A stretch of 57,773 nt of DNA, taken from positions 1 to 57,773 of the forward strand of contig JBCBTD010000022.1 in NCBI GenBank assembly GCA_039818825.1, written 5' to 3'. Origin of the DNA: JBCBTD01 sp039818825. Lineage in GTDB: Bacteria > Pseudomonadota > Alphaproteobacteria > Geminicoccales > Geminicoccaceae. Shown here piece by piece: positions 35,424 to 43,914 of the stretch (the stretch's first letter is position 1; every line of letters begins with the position of its first letter). The notes beneath the pieces were generated by a model that searched no databases, was not told where the DNA came from, and worked only from the letters and a program-made list of their open reading frames with translations. The translations under genes were made by a program, and so were the position numbers.

Positions 35424-35896
35424 GCGAGCTCACGCACTTCGATGCGGCCGGCAACGCAGTCATGGTGGACGTCGGCGACAAACCACCGAGTGACCGCCAA
35501 GCGACGGCCGGGGCGTCCGTACGGATGGCGCCAGGCACCCTTGCACGCATCGTCGAACGCGGCTTCGCCAAGGGCGACGTCCTGGCGGTTGCGCAATTGG
35601 CCGGGATCATGGCCGCCAAGCGCACCCCGGACCTGATCCCTCTTTGCCACCCACTGGCGCTGGACAAGGTCGAAGTCGTGCTGGAGCCCGACCCGGCGGC
35701 TGCGGCCGTCCACGTGCGCGCGACCTGCCGCGTCCACGGCCGAACCGGCGTCGAGATGGAGGCGCTGACGGCGGCGGCCGTCGCGGCACTGACCGTCTAC
35801 GACATGTGCAAAGCCGTCGACCGCGCCATGGTGATCGACGACGTCCGCCTGCTCACCAAGTCAGGTGGACGCTCCGGGGACTTCGAGGCGACCTGA
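35420..35896 (+). CDS. moaC: Cyclic pyranopterin monophosphate synthase
   Basis: 158 aa from ATG 35420 (overlaps trpC stop). Second step of molybdenum-cofactor synthesis, acting on the MoaA product. Family marks are HFDAAGNAVMVDVGDK, IMAAKRTPDLIPLCHPL (LCHP active-site motif), GVEMEALTAAAVAALTVYDMCKAVD and the C-terminal KSGGRSGDF. Hexameric cytoplasmic enzyme. It overlaps moeA as TGATG. Confidence 0.97.
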   Translation: MSELTHFDAAGNAVMVDVGDKPPSDRQATAGASVRMAPGTLARIVERGFAKGDVLAVAQLAGIMAAKRTPDLIPLCHPLALDKVEVVLEPDPAAAAVHVRATCRVHGRTGVEMEALTAAAVAALTVYDMCKAVDRAMVIDDVRLLTKSGGRSGDFEAT

Positions 35897-37107
35897 TGAT
35901 CTCCGTCGCCGAGGCCGAAGCGCGCGTTGCCCAAGCGTTGCAGCCGACACACCTCGAATGGGTGCCCGTGGATGCTGCCGCGGGCCGGACCCTGGCGCGA
36001 CCGCTCGCGGCCACCCGGACGCAACCACCGGCGGACGTCTCGGCGATGGACGGCTACGCCGTCCGGGCGGCCGAGGTGGTCGTCGGCCGCCCGCTCGTGG
36101 TCAGCGGCGAGTCCGCCGCTGGCGGCCGACCGGCGCCGCCGCTGGCACCCGGCTCCTGCGTGCGCATCTTCACCGGCGGCCTTCTGCCCGAAGGCGCCGA
36201 CGCCATACTGATCCAGGAGAACGCGGAGCGGACCGGCGCTGACGTCCGGCCGACCGAAGCGGTCGCTGCCGGCCGCCACGTGCGCACCACCGGCATCGAC
36301 TTCCGCACCGGCGAGGTCCTGCTTCCACAAGGCTGCCGACTGGGTGCCCGCCAGGTCGGTCTGGCTGCGTCCATGGGACATGGCCACGTCGCCGTGCATC
36401 GCCGGCCGAGGATCGGCATCGCTGCAACGGGCGACGAGTTGGTTCGACCGGGCGCGCCGATCACCGAGCGGCAGATCCCGAACTCGAACGTCGTCGCCAT
36501 CGCTGCGGCGGCCGCGGCGTTCGGTGGCGAGCCGGTGGATCTCGGCATCGTCCGCGACGATCCGGAAGACCTGCTGGCGCTGACCCGTGAGATCGGCGGC
36601 CTGGACCTCCTGGTCACCAGCGGTGGCGCTTCGGTCGGGGACCATGACCTGATCCGCTCGGTGCTCGGCACGGCCGGCCTGGAACTCGATTTCTGGCGGA
36701 TCGCGATGCGTCCGGGAAAGCCTCTCGTGTTCGGCCGCTTGCAGGACGTACAACTGCTCGGTCTGCCGGGAAATGCGGTTTCGACCACGATTTGTTGCTT
36801 GGTCTTTCTGCGCACGGCCCTCGACCGGTTGTGCGGTCGGCCGGGTAGTCCGCTACCGCTGCGCCACGCCCACATGGCCGTACCGATGCCGGCCAACGAC
36901 CAGCGGCAGGACTTCGTTCGCGCCCAGCTGGAGCCACTTGGCGACGCCGCCGCGCCCCGCGTTCGGCCGTTCTCGGTCCAGGACAGTTCCATGATGTCGA
37001 CACTGGCCCATGCCGACGCGCTGATCGTTCGGCCGCCCTTCGATCCACCGCGAGCGATAGATGACCTCGTGGACATCGTACGACTGAACGACGTCACGGG
37101 TTTTTGA
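35896..37107 (+). CDS. moeA: Molybdopterin molybdotransferase MoeA
   Basis: 403 aa from ATG 35896. Inserts molybdate into adenylated molybdopterin. Typical MoeA pattern: N-terminal TRTQPPADVSAMDGYAVRA, FTGGLLPEGADAILIQEN, a MogA-like domain with GIAATGDELVRPG and TSGGASVGDHDL, RPGKPLVFG and LLGLPGNAVST, and a small C-terminal beta domain. No MogA or MoaB-type gene follows in the window. Stop lies 122 nt before lexA. Confidence 0.97.
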   Translation: MISVAEAEARVAQALQPTHLEWVPVDAAAGRTLARPLAATRTQPPADVSAMDGYAVRAAEVVVGRPLVVSGESAAGGRPAPPLAPGSCVRIFTGGLLPEGADAILIQENAERTGADVRPTEAVAAGRHVRTTGIDFRTGEVLLPQGCRLGARQVGLAASMGHGHVAVHRRPRIGIAATGDELVRPGAPITERQIPNSNVVAIAAAAAAFGGEPVDLGIVRDDPEDLLALTREIGGLDLLVTSGGASVGDHDLIRSVLGTAGLELDFWRIAMRPGKPLVFGRLQDVQLLGLPGNAVSTTICCLVFLRTALDRLCGRPGSPLPLRHAHMAVPMPANDQRQDFVRAQLEPLGDAAAPRVRPFSVQDSSMMSTLAHADALIVRPPFDPPRAIDDLVDIVRLNDVTGF

Positions 37108-37173
37108 TCGGCGTTCCACCACCACGAGATGCTAGCGCCACTCGCTGATCCAGGTTAGAGGAAATGCTACAGC

Positions 37174-37202
37174 TTGACGAAAAGGGTGAACGAATTTAGA
37201 AC
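37174..37202 (+). promoter_or_regulatory. lexA promoter
   Basis: TTGACG (37174-37179), a 17 nt spacer and TAGAAC (37197-37202) form a good sigma-70-type promoter in the 122 nt moeA-lexA gap. The -10 overlaps the LexA box. Transcription would start near 37209, with the GGGGAG ribosome site at 37217-37222. Confidence 0.65.
37188..37202 (+). promoter_or_regulatory. LexA (SOS) box, autoregulatory
   Basis: GAAC (37188-37191), 7 nt, GAAC (37199-37202): read on the other strand this is the direct repeat GTTC-N7-GTTC known as the alphaproteobacterial LexA site. It overlaps the -10 of the lexA promoter, as expected for repression of its own gene. Confidence 0.85.
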
Positions 37203-37229
37203 GTTCATAGTCCGTAGGGGAGAACATCG

Positions 37230-37934
37230 GTGTTGACGCCGCGCCAACTGCAATTGCTGCATTTCATAAACGACTATGTTCTACGGCATGGTGTCTCGCC
37301 TTCCTTTGATGAGATGCGCGATGCGTTGGAGCTGCGGTCCAAGTCGGGCATCCACCGGTTGATTACCGGATTGGAAGAGCGCGGCTACATTCGCCGGTTG
37401 CAGCACCGCGCCCGCGCCATCGAGCTGTTGCGGGCCCCGCCGGCCGCAATGGACTGGGACGCGACCCCGACCTCGGTACCCTTCGGTGCGGCCAACGTCG
37501 TTCGCGGTCGGTTCGGTGGCGCTGGCCCCACTCCGGTGGAAACCGATGGCGCACTCCGCCTGCCGTTTTTCGGGCGGATCGCCGCCGGCACGCCGATCGA
37601 GGCGATTTGCGATCAAAACAACAGCCGCGACGTACCGGAGGCATTGGTCGGCGACGGCGAGCATTACACGCTTCAGGTGGTCGGAGACTCGATGATCGAC
37701 GCCGGCATCCACGACGGCGACCTGGTCGTCATTCGCCGCTGCGAACAGGCGGAGAACAATGCCGTCGTCGTCGCACTGATCGAGGGTCGCGAGGCGACGC
37801 TGAAGCGCCTGCACCGCCGCGGCGGTGCGATCGCGCTGGAGGCGGCCAACCCCGCCTACGAGACCCGGATCTATCGGCCCGAGCAGGTTCAGGTGCAGGG
37901 TCGACTGGTTGGTCTCATCCGTCGCTACGACTGA
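37230..37934 (+). CDS. lexA: SOS repressor LexA
   Basis: 234 aa from GTG 37230; TTG at 37233 is an alternative and GGGGAG lies about 8 nt upstream. N-terminal winged helix (MLTPRQLQLLHFI, SPSFDEMRDALEL, SKSGIHRLITGLEERG), a linker, and the S24 peptidase domain with cleavage site A119-G120 (RIAAGTP), nucleophile S154 (GDSMIDAGIHDGD) and K192 (EATLKRL). Represses the DNA-damage response until RecA triggers self-cleavage. The 3' end overlaps the convergent phosphodiesterase gene by 20 nt. Confidence 0.97.
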   Translation: MLTPRQLQLLHFINDYVLRHGVSPSFDEMRDALELRSKSGIHRLITGLEERGYIRRLQHRARAIELLRAPPAAMDWDATPTSVPFGAANVVRGRFGGAGPTPVETDGALRLPFFGRIAAGTPIEAICDQNNSRDVPEALVGDGEHYTLQVVGDSMIDAGIHDGDLVVIRRCEQAENNAVVVALIEGREATLKRLHRRGGAIALEAANPAYETRIYRPEQVQVQGRLVGLIRRYD

Positions 37935-38670
37935 ACCCGATCGGGCCTGCCGCCAGCTCGGCCGGGCGGTCGGTGATGATGGTTTTCACACCGAGTTCCA
38001 ACAGGTCGCGGGCATGACGCGGATCGTTGACCGTGTAGGCCACGGGCCAAAGCTCGGTGGTTCGTAGCTTCTCGATCAACCGGCCGTCGTAGGCGCGGGC
38101 ATGAGCGTGAAAGCTTACGCAACCCATCTGCCGCGCCAGTACCACGTCCTCGGTGGTGGTTCGACGGCCGACCAGGAGCCCTAGACGGATCGTCGGGGCC
38201 AGTGCGCGGATCGTCCGGAGAGCTTCCAAGGCGAAGCTGGAGACCAGGTAGGCGGCCCCGCTGACCAGCAGGAGCGGCGCGATGGCTGCCGCTGTCGTCT
38301 CGGCCCGCTCGATGCTCTCCGCCTTCACCTCGACGTTGCAACCGAGACCGTGCGCCTCGGCAAAGGACAGCGTGGCCGCCAGGGTCGGCACGCCCTCGCC
38401 CGCGAATGCGTCACCGAACCAAGCGCCGGCGTCCAGGCCCGCCAGGGCGTCGGCCGAGGACTCGTCGACGGGTCCGTGGCCGTTGGTCGTGCGCTCCAGC
38501 GTCGGGTCGTGGATGACGACCGGTGTGCCGCAACGCGCGAGGCGGACGTCGAACTCGATCCAAGTCGCCCCGAGTTGAGCGGCCCGGCCGAAAGCGGCGA
38601 GCGTGTTCTCCGGCGCTGTGGCGGAGGCGCCGCGATGCGCAACGATCGGCGGCAGGAGGTCGACGGCCAT
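37915..38670 (-). CDS. ugpQ: Glycerophosphodiester phosphodiesterase
   Basis: 251 aa from ATG 38670; the longer upstream frame is not protein-like. A cytoplasmic GDPD-type enzyme releasing glycerol-3-phosphate from deacylated phospholipids. Marks are IVAHRGASATAPENTLAAF (HRG..PENT), EFDVRLARCGTPVVIHDPTLERTTNG (EFDV and HD), and CNVEVKAES. No signal peptide. It stands alone downstream of a terminator and upstream of convergent lexA. Confidence 0.93.
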   Translation of the reverse strand: MAVDLLPPIVAHRGASATAPENTLAAFGRAAQLGATWIEFDVRLARCGTPVVIHDPTLERTTNGHGPVDESSADALAGLDAGAWFGDAFAGEGVPTLAATLSFAEAHGLGCNVEVKAESIERAETTAAAIAPLLLVSGAAYLVSSFALEALRTIRALAPTIRLGLLVGRRTTTEDVVLARQMGCVSFHAHARAYDGRLIEKLRTTELWPVAYTVNDPRHARDLLELGVKTIITDRPAELAAGPIGFSRSDG

Positions 38671-38816
38671 GATCCCAGCTCCAGTCAGGTCGACGCAGAG
38701 CCTGCCCGAGCTGGCCACCGACGGACAGAGGCGCAGGCTCGGCTCCCTCCCCGGTGCGGTCGCGATCGGCTGCCGCTCGGGCGGCCGCAGCACGACACGC
38801 CCACGGGCGAGAGCGC

Positions 38817-38846
38817 AAAAAAAACCGGCAGGAATCGTCCTGTCGC
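38817..38846 (-). terminator. Rho-independent terminator of the oxidoreductase operon
   Basis: On the minus strand, CAGGA-CGAT-TCCTG (complement of 38829-38842), extended by two more base pairs beyond one mismatch, is followed at once by eight Ts (complement of 38817-38824). It lies about 40 nt downstream of the FAD-oxidoreductase stop at 38885. The remaining 38671-38884 gap shows nothing else clear. Confidence 0.6.
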
Positions 38847-38884
38847 GAAGGAACGCCGCGTCGGCGCCGGGCGTTCGCCCCCCT

Positions 38885-39994
38885 TCAGGCTCGGTCCACT
38901 GCCAAGGCGGCCACAGCGTGGTCCGCCAAAGCCAGGCTCGAGGTGAGCCCGGGGCTCTCGATGCCGAACAGGTTCACCAGGCCGGGAACGCCGTGTTGCA
39001 TCGGGCCGTCGATTCGAAAGTCGGCCGCCTGAGTCCCTGCCGGCCCAAGCTTCGGGCGGACGCCCGCATAGCCAGGCTGCAGGCCCCCGTCGGGTAACGC
39101 CGGCCAGTAGCGCCTGACGGCGTCGTAGAAGACGTCGGCACGCTCGGCGGCCACGTCGTAGTCGATGTCGTCGATCCACTCGACATCGGGTCCGAACCGC
39201 GCTTGGCCGCCGAGGTCGACGGTGACGTGGACACCCAGTCCGGCGGCTTCCGGCACGGGATACACCAAGCGGGCGAACGGCGAGCGCCCGCTGAGGGTGA
39301 AGTAGTTACCCTTGCAGAAGTGGGCTGTCGGTACCGCCGCCGGATCGAGGCCGCGGATCGTACCGGCCAGCGCCGGGGCGTGCAGCCCTGCAGCGTTGAC
39401 CAATTCCTCGGCCAGGAGCGTGGTCGGAGCATCGCCGCCCACCTCGAGGATGATGCCATCCGCGGTGGCCTCGGCGCCGATCAACGGCGTCAGGAAAGCG
39501 ATGACCCCGCCGGCAGCACCAAGGTCACCTTCGAGCGCCAACATGAACGCGTGGCTGTCGACGATCCCGGTGGTCGGTGACCAGAGTGCCGCCGTGCACG
39601 AGAGCTCCGGCTCCAGCGATCGGGCGCGATCCGCGTCCCACCACTCCAGTTCGACACCGTTGCGCGCCGCCTTGGTCCGAATGTCGCCAAGGGTCGCATG
39701 CTGGCTCACGTCGGTCGCGACGATCAGCTTGCCACATGGCGCGTGGTGGACGTGGCGCTCGCGGCAGTAGTCGTAGAGCCGCTGCTTGCCCTCGACGCAC
39801 GTCCGCGCCTTCAGCGAGCCCTCAGGGTAATAGATGCCGGCGTGGATCACCTCGCTGTTGCGCGAGCTGGTCTCGGTGCCGATCGCCGGCGCTGCCTCCA
39901 GCACGACGACCTCGCGCCCGGTGAGCGCCAGCGCCCGCGCAACGGCGAGGCCCACGACGCCGGCGCCGATCACCACGGTTTGGACCTTGTCCAC
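38885..39994 (-). CDS. FAD-dependent L-2-hydroxyglutarate oxidase-like protein
   Basis: 369 aa from GTG 39994. DAO/L2HGDH-family flavoprotein: FAD motif VIGAGVVGLAVARALALTG, VLEA about 20 residues on, the family stretch SSRNSEVIHAGIYYP, and the C-terminal FAD-binding GIESPGLTSSLALAD. Probably oxidises an L-2-hydroxy acid such as L-2-hydroxyglutarate to the 2-oxo acid, feeding electrons to quinone. The exact substrate is inference. It lies 4 nt downstream of the Ldh-type gene, so the two act in one operon. Confidence 0.88.
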   Translation of the reverse strand: MDKVQTVVIGAGVVGLAVARALALTGREVVVLEAAPAIGTETSSRNSEVIHAGIYYPEGSLKARTCVEGKQRLYDYCRERHVHHAPCGKLIVATDVSQHATLGDIRTKAARNGVELEWWDADRARSLEPELSCTAALWSPTTGIVDSHAFMLALEGDLGAAGGVIAFLTPLIGAEATADGIILEVGGDAPTTLLAEELVNAAGLHAPALAGTIRGLDPAAVPTAHFCKGNYFTLSGRSPFARLVYPVPEAAGLGVHVTVDLGGQARFGPDVEWIDDIDYDVAAERADVFYDAVRRYWPALPDGGLQPGYAGVRPKLGPAGTQAADFRIDGPMQHGVPGLVNLFGIESPGLTSSLALADHAVAALAVDRA

Positions 39995-39998
39995 GGGC

Positions 39999-41105
39999 TC
40001 AGGCTCCGCTCAGCAGTTGGGCGGCCTCGGCGGAACCGATCCCGACGCTGTCAGCGGCCTCGACGATCTGGGTCATCGTCATCTCGTCCACGGGGATGCC
40101 GTCTCGACGGCGTTCGGCCCGTTGGCGCGCCTCTGGCTCGCCGGGCAACAGCACACGGTCGGTCCCTGGTGCCGGCGGCGACGCCTTGACGTAGGCCTGA
40201 AACGCCTCTGCCTCCCGGGCGATCGCAGCTGGATCACCGAGCGCCGCTGGGTCGATCAGGACCGACAGCATGTTGTTGACGATGCTCTGCTGCCGCGGAT
40301 GCTCTGGCTGTACGGTCCCGCCACCGCCGAGCGCACCGGCCAGCAGCTCGCACATCACGGCAAGGCCGGAGCCCTTGTGCTGTCCGAACGCCGTGAGTGC
40401 CCCTTCGTGATGGTCGATCAATGCGGTCGCGTCGGTGGTCGGCCGTCCCTCAGCGTCGAGTAGCGTGCCGTCCGGCACGGGCACGCCCTGATTCCTTGCC
40501 ACTCGCGCCTTGCCCAAGGCGATGGTGCTCGTCGCCATGTCGAGCAGCGGGAAGGCGCCTTCGCCGTGGGGCAGGCCCGCGCAGAACGGGTTCGTGACGA
40601 ACCGCCCGTCGCTGCCGCCGAAGGGAGCGACGACCGGGTCGTGGTCGATGACGTTGACGAAGTGCGTCGAAGCCAGGCCGTTGGCGCCGCAATACTCGCC
40701 GTAGGCGCCGATTCTGCCGACATGGGCGCTGTGGCGCAGTGACAGCACGCAGGCGCCCAGCGCCTTGGCCCGCGGAATGGCAAGATCGAGAGCCAGCCGC
40801 GCCATGTGCTGACCGAGGCCGCGGCGGGCGTCGACAACGACGACCGCACCCTCGTCCCGCACCACGGCGGGTTCCTGGTTCGCCACGTACAGGCCTTCTC
40901 GAAGCTGGCCAACGTAGGCCGGGATCATGCCGACGCCGTGGCTGTCGTGGCCTGCCAAATTGGCATCGACGAGATGGGTTGCCACTAGGTCTGCCTCGTT
41001 GGGCGACGAACCCGCCGCCTCCAGGATCGCGCGGCACAGCGCTGCCAAACGATCAGCCGGATGACGTTCCAACCCTGCACCTCCTGACCCCGCCGGACCG
41101 CTCAC
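39999..41105 (-). CDS. Ldh2-type malate/L-lactate/ureidoglycolate dehydrogenase
   Basis: 368 aa from GTG 41105, overlapping the phosphatase stop as GTGA, with GGAG 8 nt upstream. TTG 41072 with its own AGGAGG is a serious alternative (357 aa). The family is unrelated to classical LDH and uses NAD(P)+. Marks are NLAGHDSHGVGMIPAYV (DSHG), RHSAHVGRIGAYGEY, TNPFCAGLP and the GQHKGSGLAVMCELLAG region. Substrate could be a 2-hydroxy acid; the neighbouring flavoprotein also uses 2-hydroxy acids. Confidence 0.88.
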   Translation of the reverse strand: MSGPAGSGGAGLERHPADRLAALCRAILEAAGSSPNEADLVATHLVDANLAGHDSHGVGMIPAYVGQLREGLYVANQEPAVVRDEGAVVVVDARRGLGQHMARLALDLAIPRAKALGACVLSLRHSAHVGRIGAYGEYCGANGLASTHFVNVIDHDPVVAPFGGSDGRFVTNPFCAGLPHGEGAFPLLDMATSTIALGKARVARNQGVPVPDGTLLDAEGRPTTDATALIDHHEGALTAFGQHKGSGLAVMCELLAGALGGGGTVQPEHPRQQSIVNNMLSVLIDPAALGDPAAIAREAEAFQAYVKASPPAPGTDRVLLPGEPEARQRAERRRDGIPVDEMTMTQIVEAADSVGIGSAEAAQLLSGA

Positions 41106-41884
41106 CGGATCCGCTCCAAGACGTCATGCAATGCATCGTGCAGCGGCGGGGCCGCAACCACCAATCCGTCGTGGCTCGGCGGCCACGCATTGAACCTCAG
41201 CGGGTGACCGTGGCGATCGGTGATCCGCCCACCGCCTTCTTCCACCATCAACGCTGCCGCGGCGAGGTCCCAGTCGGCCACGGTCCGCAGCGAGACCACG
41301 CCGTCCGCACGGCCGGAAGCGACCCTCGCGACCCGGTAGGCCAACGAGCCGAGCCGCCGGACGGTCGCGGTCGCGAAGTGGCGATCGAAGCCGACCTCGC
41401 GGGCCTCGCGGCCGCTGACCAGAAGCTCGATTTCGTCGCTCGACTGCCACGGGCGGAGACCGGCGGCGATGCCGTTACGCGCAAGCCCGCCCCGATGCTC
41501 GGCGACGAAGAGCTCGTCGGTGGCCGGATTGAAGACGATCCCGAGAACGATCCGGTCGGTCGACCACAAGGCGACGCTGATCGCGAACTCGGGTCTGCCG
41601 GCAACGAAGCTACGGGTGCCGTCGATCGGGTCGACGATCCAGACACGCTCGGTCTCGAGGCGCCGGCGGTCGTCGGCGCTCTCTTCGCTCAGCCAGGCCT
41701 CCCCGGCAGCCGGCAGCCGCTCCCGGAGAAACCGGTCGATGGCGAGGTCGGCCTCGGTCACGACGGCGCCCGGTGTCTTCTCCCAGGACCGGAGATCGCT
41801 GCGGAAGTGGCGCATGGCGATCGCCCCGGCCTCGCGGGTCAACGCCACCGCGCGGTCGCGCACGGCGCCGGTCAGCGTTTCCAA
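41102..41884 (-). CDS. CysQ/inositol-monophosphatase-family phosphatase
   Basis: 260 aa from TTG 41884, overlapping ubiD by 13 nt; GTG 41863 is an alternative. Lithium-sensitive Mg-dependent phosphatase fold: LSEESADDRRR (first metal Glu), DPIDGTRSFVAGRPEF (DxxDGT), and WDLAAAALMVEEGGGRITD (WDxAA). Most similar in look to 3'(2'),5'-bisphosphate nucleotidase (CysQ), which recycles PAP from sulfate assimilation. Histidinol phosphatase or myo-inositol phosphatase cannot be excluded. Confidence 0.87.
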   Translation of the reverse strand: METLTGAVRDRAVALTREAGAIAMRHFRSDLRSWEKTPGAVVTEADLAIDRFLRERLPAAGEAWLSEESADDRRRLETERVWIVDPIDGTRSFVAGRPEFAISVALWSTDRIVLGIVFNPATDELFVAEHRGGLARNGIAAGLRPWQSSDEIELLVSGREAREVGFDRHFATATVRRLGSLAYRVARVASGRADGVVSLRTVADWDLAAAALMVEEGGGRITDRHGHPLRFNAWPPSHDGLVVAAPPLHDALHDVLERIR

Positions 41885-43368
41885 ATGGGCGTTCCCGCAC
41901 CAGGGAGGCCCAACTCCGCCCAGCGCGCCGTCACGCGGTCGATCACCTCGTCGGTCATCGTCAGCTTCTCGCCCCACTCGCGCTTGGTTTCGGGCGGCCA
42001 CTTGTTGGTGGCGTCGATGCCGACCTTGGAACCGAGGCCGCTTTCCGGGGATGCGAAATCCAGGTAGTCGATCGGCGTGTTTTCCAGAATCGTGAAATCC
42101 CGCGCCGGATCGACCCTGGTCGAGATCGCCCACATCACGTCTTTCCAGTCGCGGGCGTCGATGTCGTCGTCCACGACGATCACGAACTTGGTGTACATGA
42201 ACTGCCTGAGGTAGGACCAAACGCCCAGCATCACGCGTCTGGCGTGGCCCGGATAGGCCTTGCGCATCGCGACGACGGCAATCCGGTAGGAGCAACCTTC
42301 GGGCGGCAGCCAGAAGTCCACCACCTCCGGGAACTGTTGAACGAACAGCGGCAGGAACACCTCGTTCATCGCCTCGCCGAGCACCGAAGGCTCGTCAGGC
42401 GGACGGCCGGTGAACGTGGAGAGATAGATCGGTTCACGGCGCATGGTCATCGCCGTGACGGTGAAGACCGGGAAGCGCTCGACCGAGTTGTAGTAGCCGG
42501 TGTGGTCGCCATAGGGCCCTTCGTCGCCATGATCGTCGAGGCTGACATGGCCTTCCAGGACGATCTCGGCGGTCGCCGGCACCTGCAGCGGCACGCTGAC
42601 ACAATCGACCAGCTCGACGCGGCGTCCGCGCAACAGCCCTGCATACTGGTACTCGGAGAGCGTGTCGGGCACCGGTGTCACTCCCGCCAGAGTCGTCCCG
42701 GGATCGGCACCGATCACCGCTGCGGCCGGCAAGGGCTCGCGCTTCGTCGCACCCCAGCGCTGGTGATGCTGGGCACCGCCGCGGTGCTTCAGCCAGCGCA
42801 TGAGCGTGGTGTTCCGCCCGGTCACCTGCATCCGGTAGATGCCGAGATTGTAGGCGTCGCTCTTGGCCTTGGACGGCCCCTTCGTCACCACCAGCGGCCA
42901 GGTGATGAGCGGCGCCGGCTCACCTGGCCAGCAGCTCTGAACCGGCAGCAGGCCGAGGTCGACGTCGTCGCCGCGCAGCACAACCTCCTGGCACGGGGCT
43001 CGGCCGACACTCTTCGGCCGCATCGCCAGCGCCGACTTCAACAGCGGCACGAGGTCCATGGCCTCGCGCCAACCACCCGGCGGCTCGGGCTGCTTCAAGA
43101 AGGCCAGCGTCTCCCCGAGTTGGCGTAGCGTGCCCGGTTCCCGGTCCATGCCCCAGGCCACTCGTTCCACGGTGCCGAACAAGTTGACGAGCACCGGCAT
43201 CGAGAAGCCCTCGACGTTCTCGAAGAGGACCGCCGGCCCCTGCTCGGCGAGCAAGCGGGTGTGGATCTCGGTCATCTCGAGGACCGCGGATACTGGCGCC
43301 GTGACGCGAACCAGCCGCTCGCGGCGCTCCAAGAGCTCGATGAAGTCACGCAGGCTGTCGAAAGGCAT
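41872..43368 (-). CDS. ubiD: UbiD-family decarboxylase
   Basis: 498 aa from ATG 43368; an in-frame GTG or TTG lies further up but the UbiD N-terminus (FDSLRDFIELLERR) follows this ATG. UbiD enzymes use prenylated FMN to decarboxylate aromatic acids, classically 3-octaprenyl-4-hydroxybenzoate in ubiquinone synthesis. Visible are NLGIYRMQ, the EGPYGDHTGYYN signature with its catalytic Glu, and ITREPI-like MTMRREPIY. The prFMN maker UbiX is not in this window. Confidence 0.94.
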   Translation of the reverse strand: MPFDSLRDFIELLERRERLVRVTAPVSAVLEMTEIHTRLLAEQGPAVLFENVEGFSMPVLVNLFGTVERVAWGMDREPGTLRQLGETLAFLKQPEPPGGWREAMDLVPLLKSALAMRPKSVGRAPCQEVVLRGDDVDLGLLPVQSCWPGEPAPLITWPLVVTKGPSKAKSDAYNLGIYRMQVTGRNTTLMRWLKHRGGAQHHQRWGATKREPLPAAAVIGADPGTTLAGVTPVPDTLSEYQYAGLLRGRRVELVDCVSVPLQVPATAEIVLEGHVSLDDHGDEGPYGDHTGYYNSVERFPVFTVTAMTMRREPIYLSTFTGRPPDEPSVLGEAMNEVFLPLFVQQFPEVVDFWLPPEGCSYRIAVVAMRKAYPGHARRVMLGVWSYLRQFMYTKFVIVVDDDIDARDWKDVMWAISTRVDPARDFTILENTPIDYLDFASPESGLGSKVGIDATNKWPPETKREWGEKLTMTDEVIDRVTARWAELGLPGAGTPIWKR

Positions 43369-43424
43369 GGGGCGACGGCTGTCCTCGGCGACGAAACAGG
43401 CTGTGGGCACCGATTGGCGCAACC

Positions 43425-43460
43425 GGCCGGGGCACCCTAGGCGATGTCGTTGCCCCGGCC
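43425..43460. repeat. Perfect 10 bp inverted repeat between ubiD and the GFA gene
   Basis: GGCCGGGGCA (43425-43434) and TGCCCCGGCC (43451-43460) are exact reverse complements around a 16 nt loop. It lies in the 111 nt gap. No T-run follows on the minus strand, so it could be a Rho-dependent or stability hairpin or an operator upstream of ubiD. Confidence 0.6.
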
Positions 43461-43479
43461 CATGGTCGCGGTGTCGCCG

Positions 43480-43914
43480 TCAGCTCGGCTCGTAGGCGAA
43501 CCGCTCGGCGTTCTCCGGGATCACCACACCTTCGAGCTTTCGCGCCGTCCAGATGTGCGTGGCGCTCGCGACGTCGATCGGATCGTCCAGCGAGCCGCCC
43601 TTGACGTTGAGTGTGGTGGCCCCGGCCTGCTCGTGCCACAGGCGCGATCCGCAGATCGGGCAGAAAAAGCAGTCCAGTCGACGGCCACTGTCGCAATCAC
43701 GCGACCACTTGGCGACTTCGCCCCGCAACGGCCGCAACTGCTCGCGGCGGACGGTCACCGAGATGCCGAAAGCGGAGGCCGACTGCTTGCGGCACTCCGT
43801 GCAGTGGCAGATCCACACGCGAAGCGGAGCGCCATGCAGTTCGTAACGCGCCGCGCCGCATTGGCAGCCGCCACCGGCCTTCGCTCGCTCCGGAACGCTC
43901 AAGCCAGCTTCCAT
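43480..43914 (-). CDS. GFA (glutathione-dependent formaldehyde-activating) family protein
   Basis: 144 aa. Zinc-binding GFA/CENP-V fold: CQCGAARYELHG near residue 17, CHCTECRKQSASAFG near 37, and CPICGSRLW near 85. These are the expected ligands for two zinc ions. Family members were described as accelerating S-hydroxymethyl-glutathione formation, but the role of most is unproved. It overlaps the thioredoxin-like gene by 16 nt, suggesting a joint thiol-related role (inference). Confidence 0.9.
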   Translation of the reverse strand: MEAGLSVPERAKAGGGCQCGAARYELHGAPLRVWICHCTECRKQSASAFGISVTVRREQLRPLRGEVAKWSRDCDSGRRLDCFFCPICGSRLWHEQAGATTLNVKGGSLDDPIDVASATHIWTARKLEGVVIPENAERFAYEPS

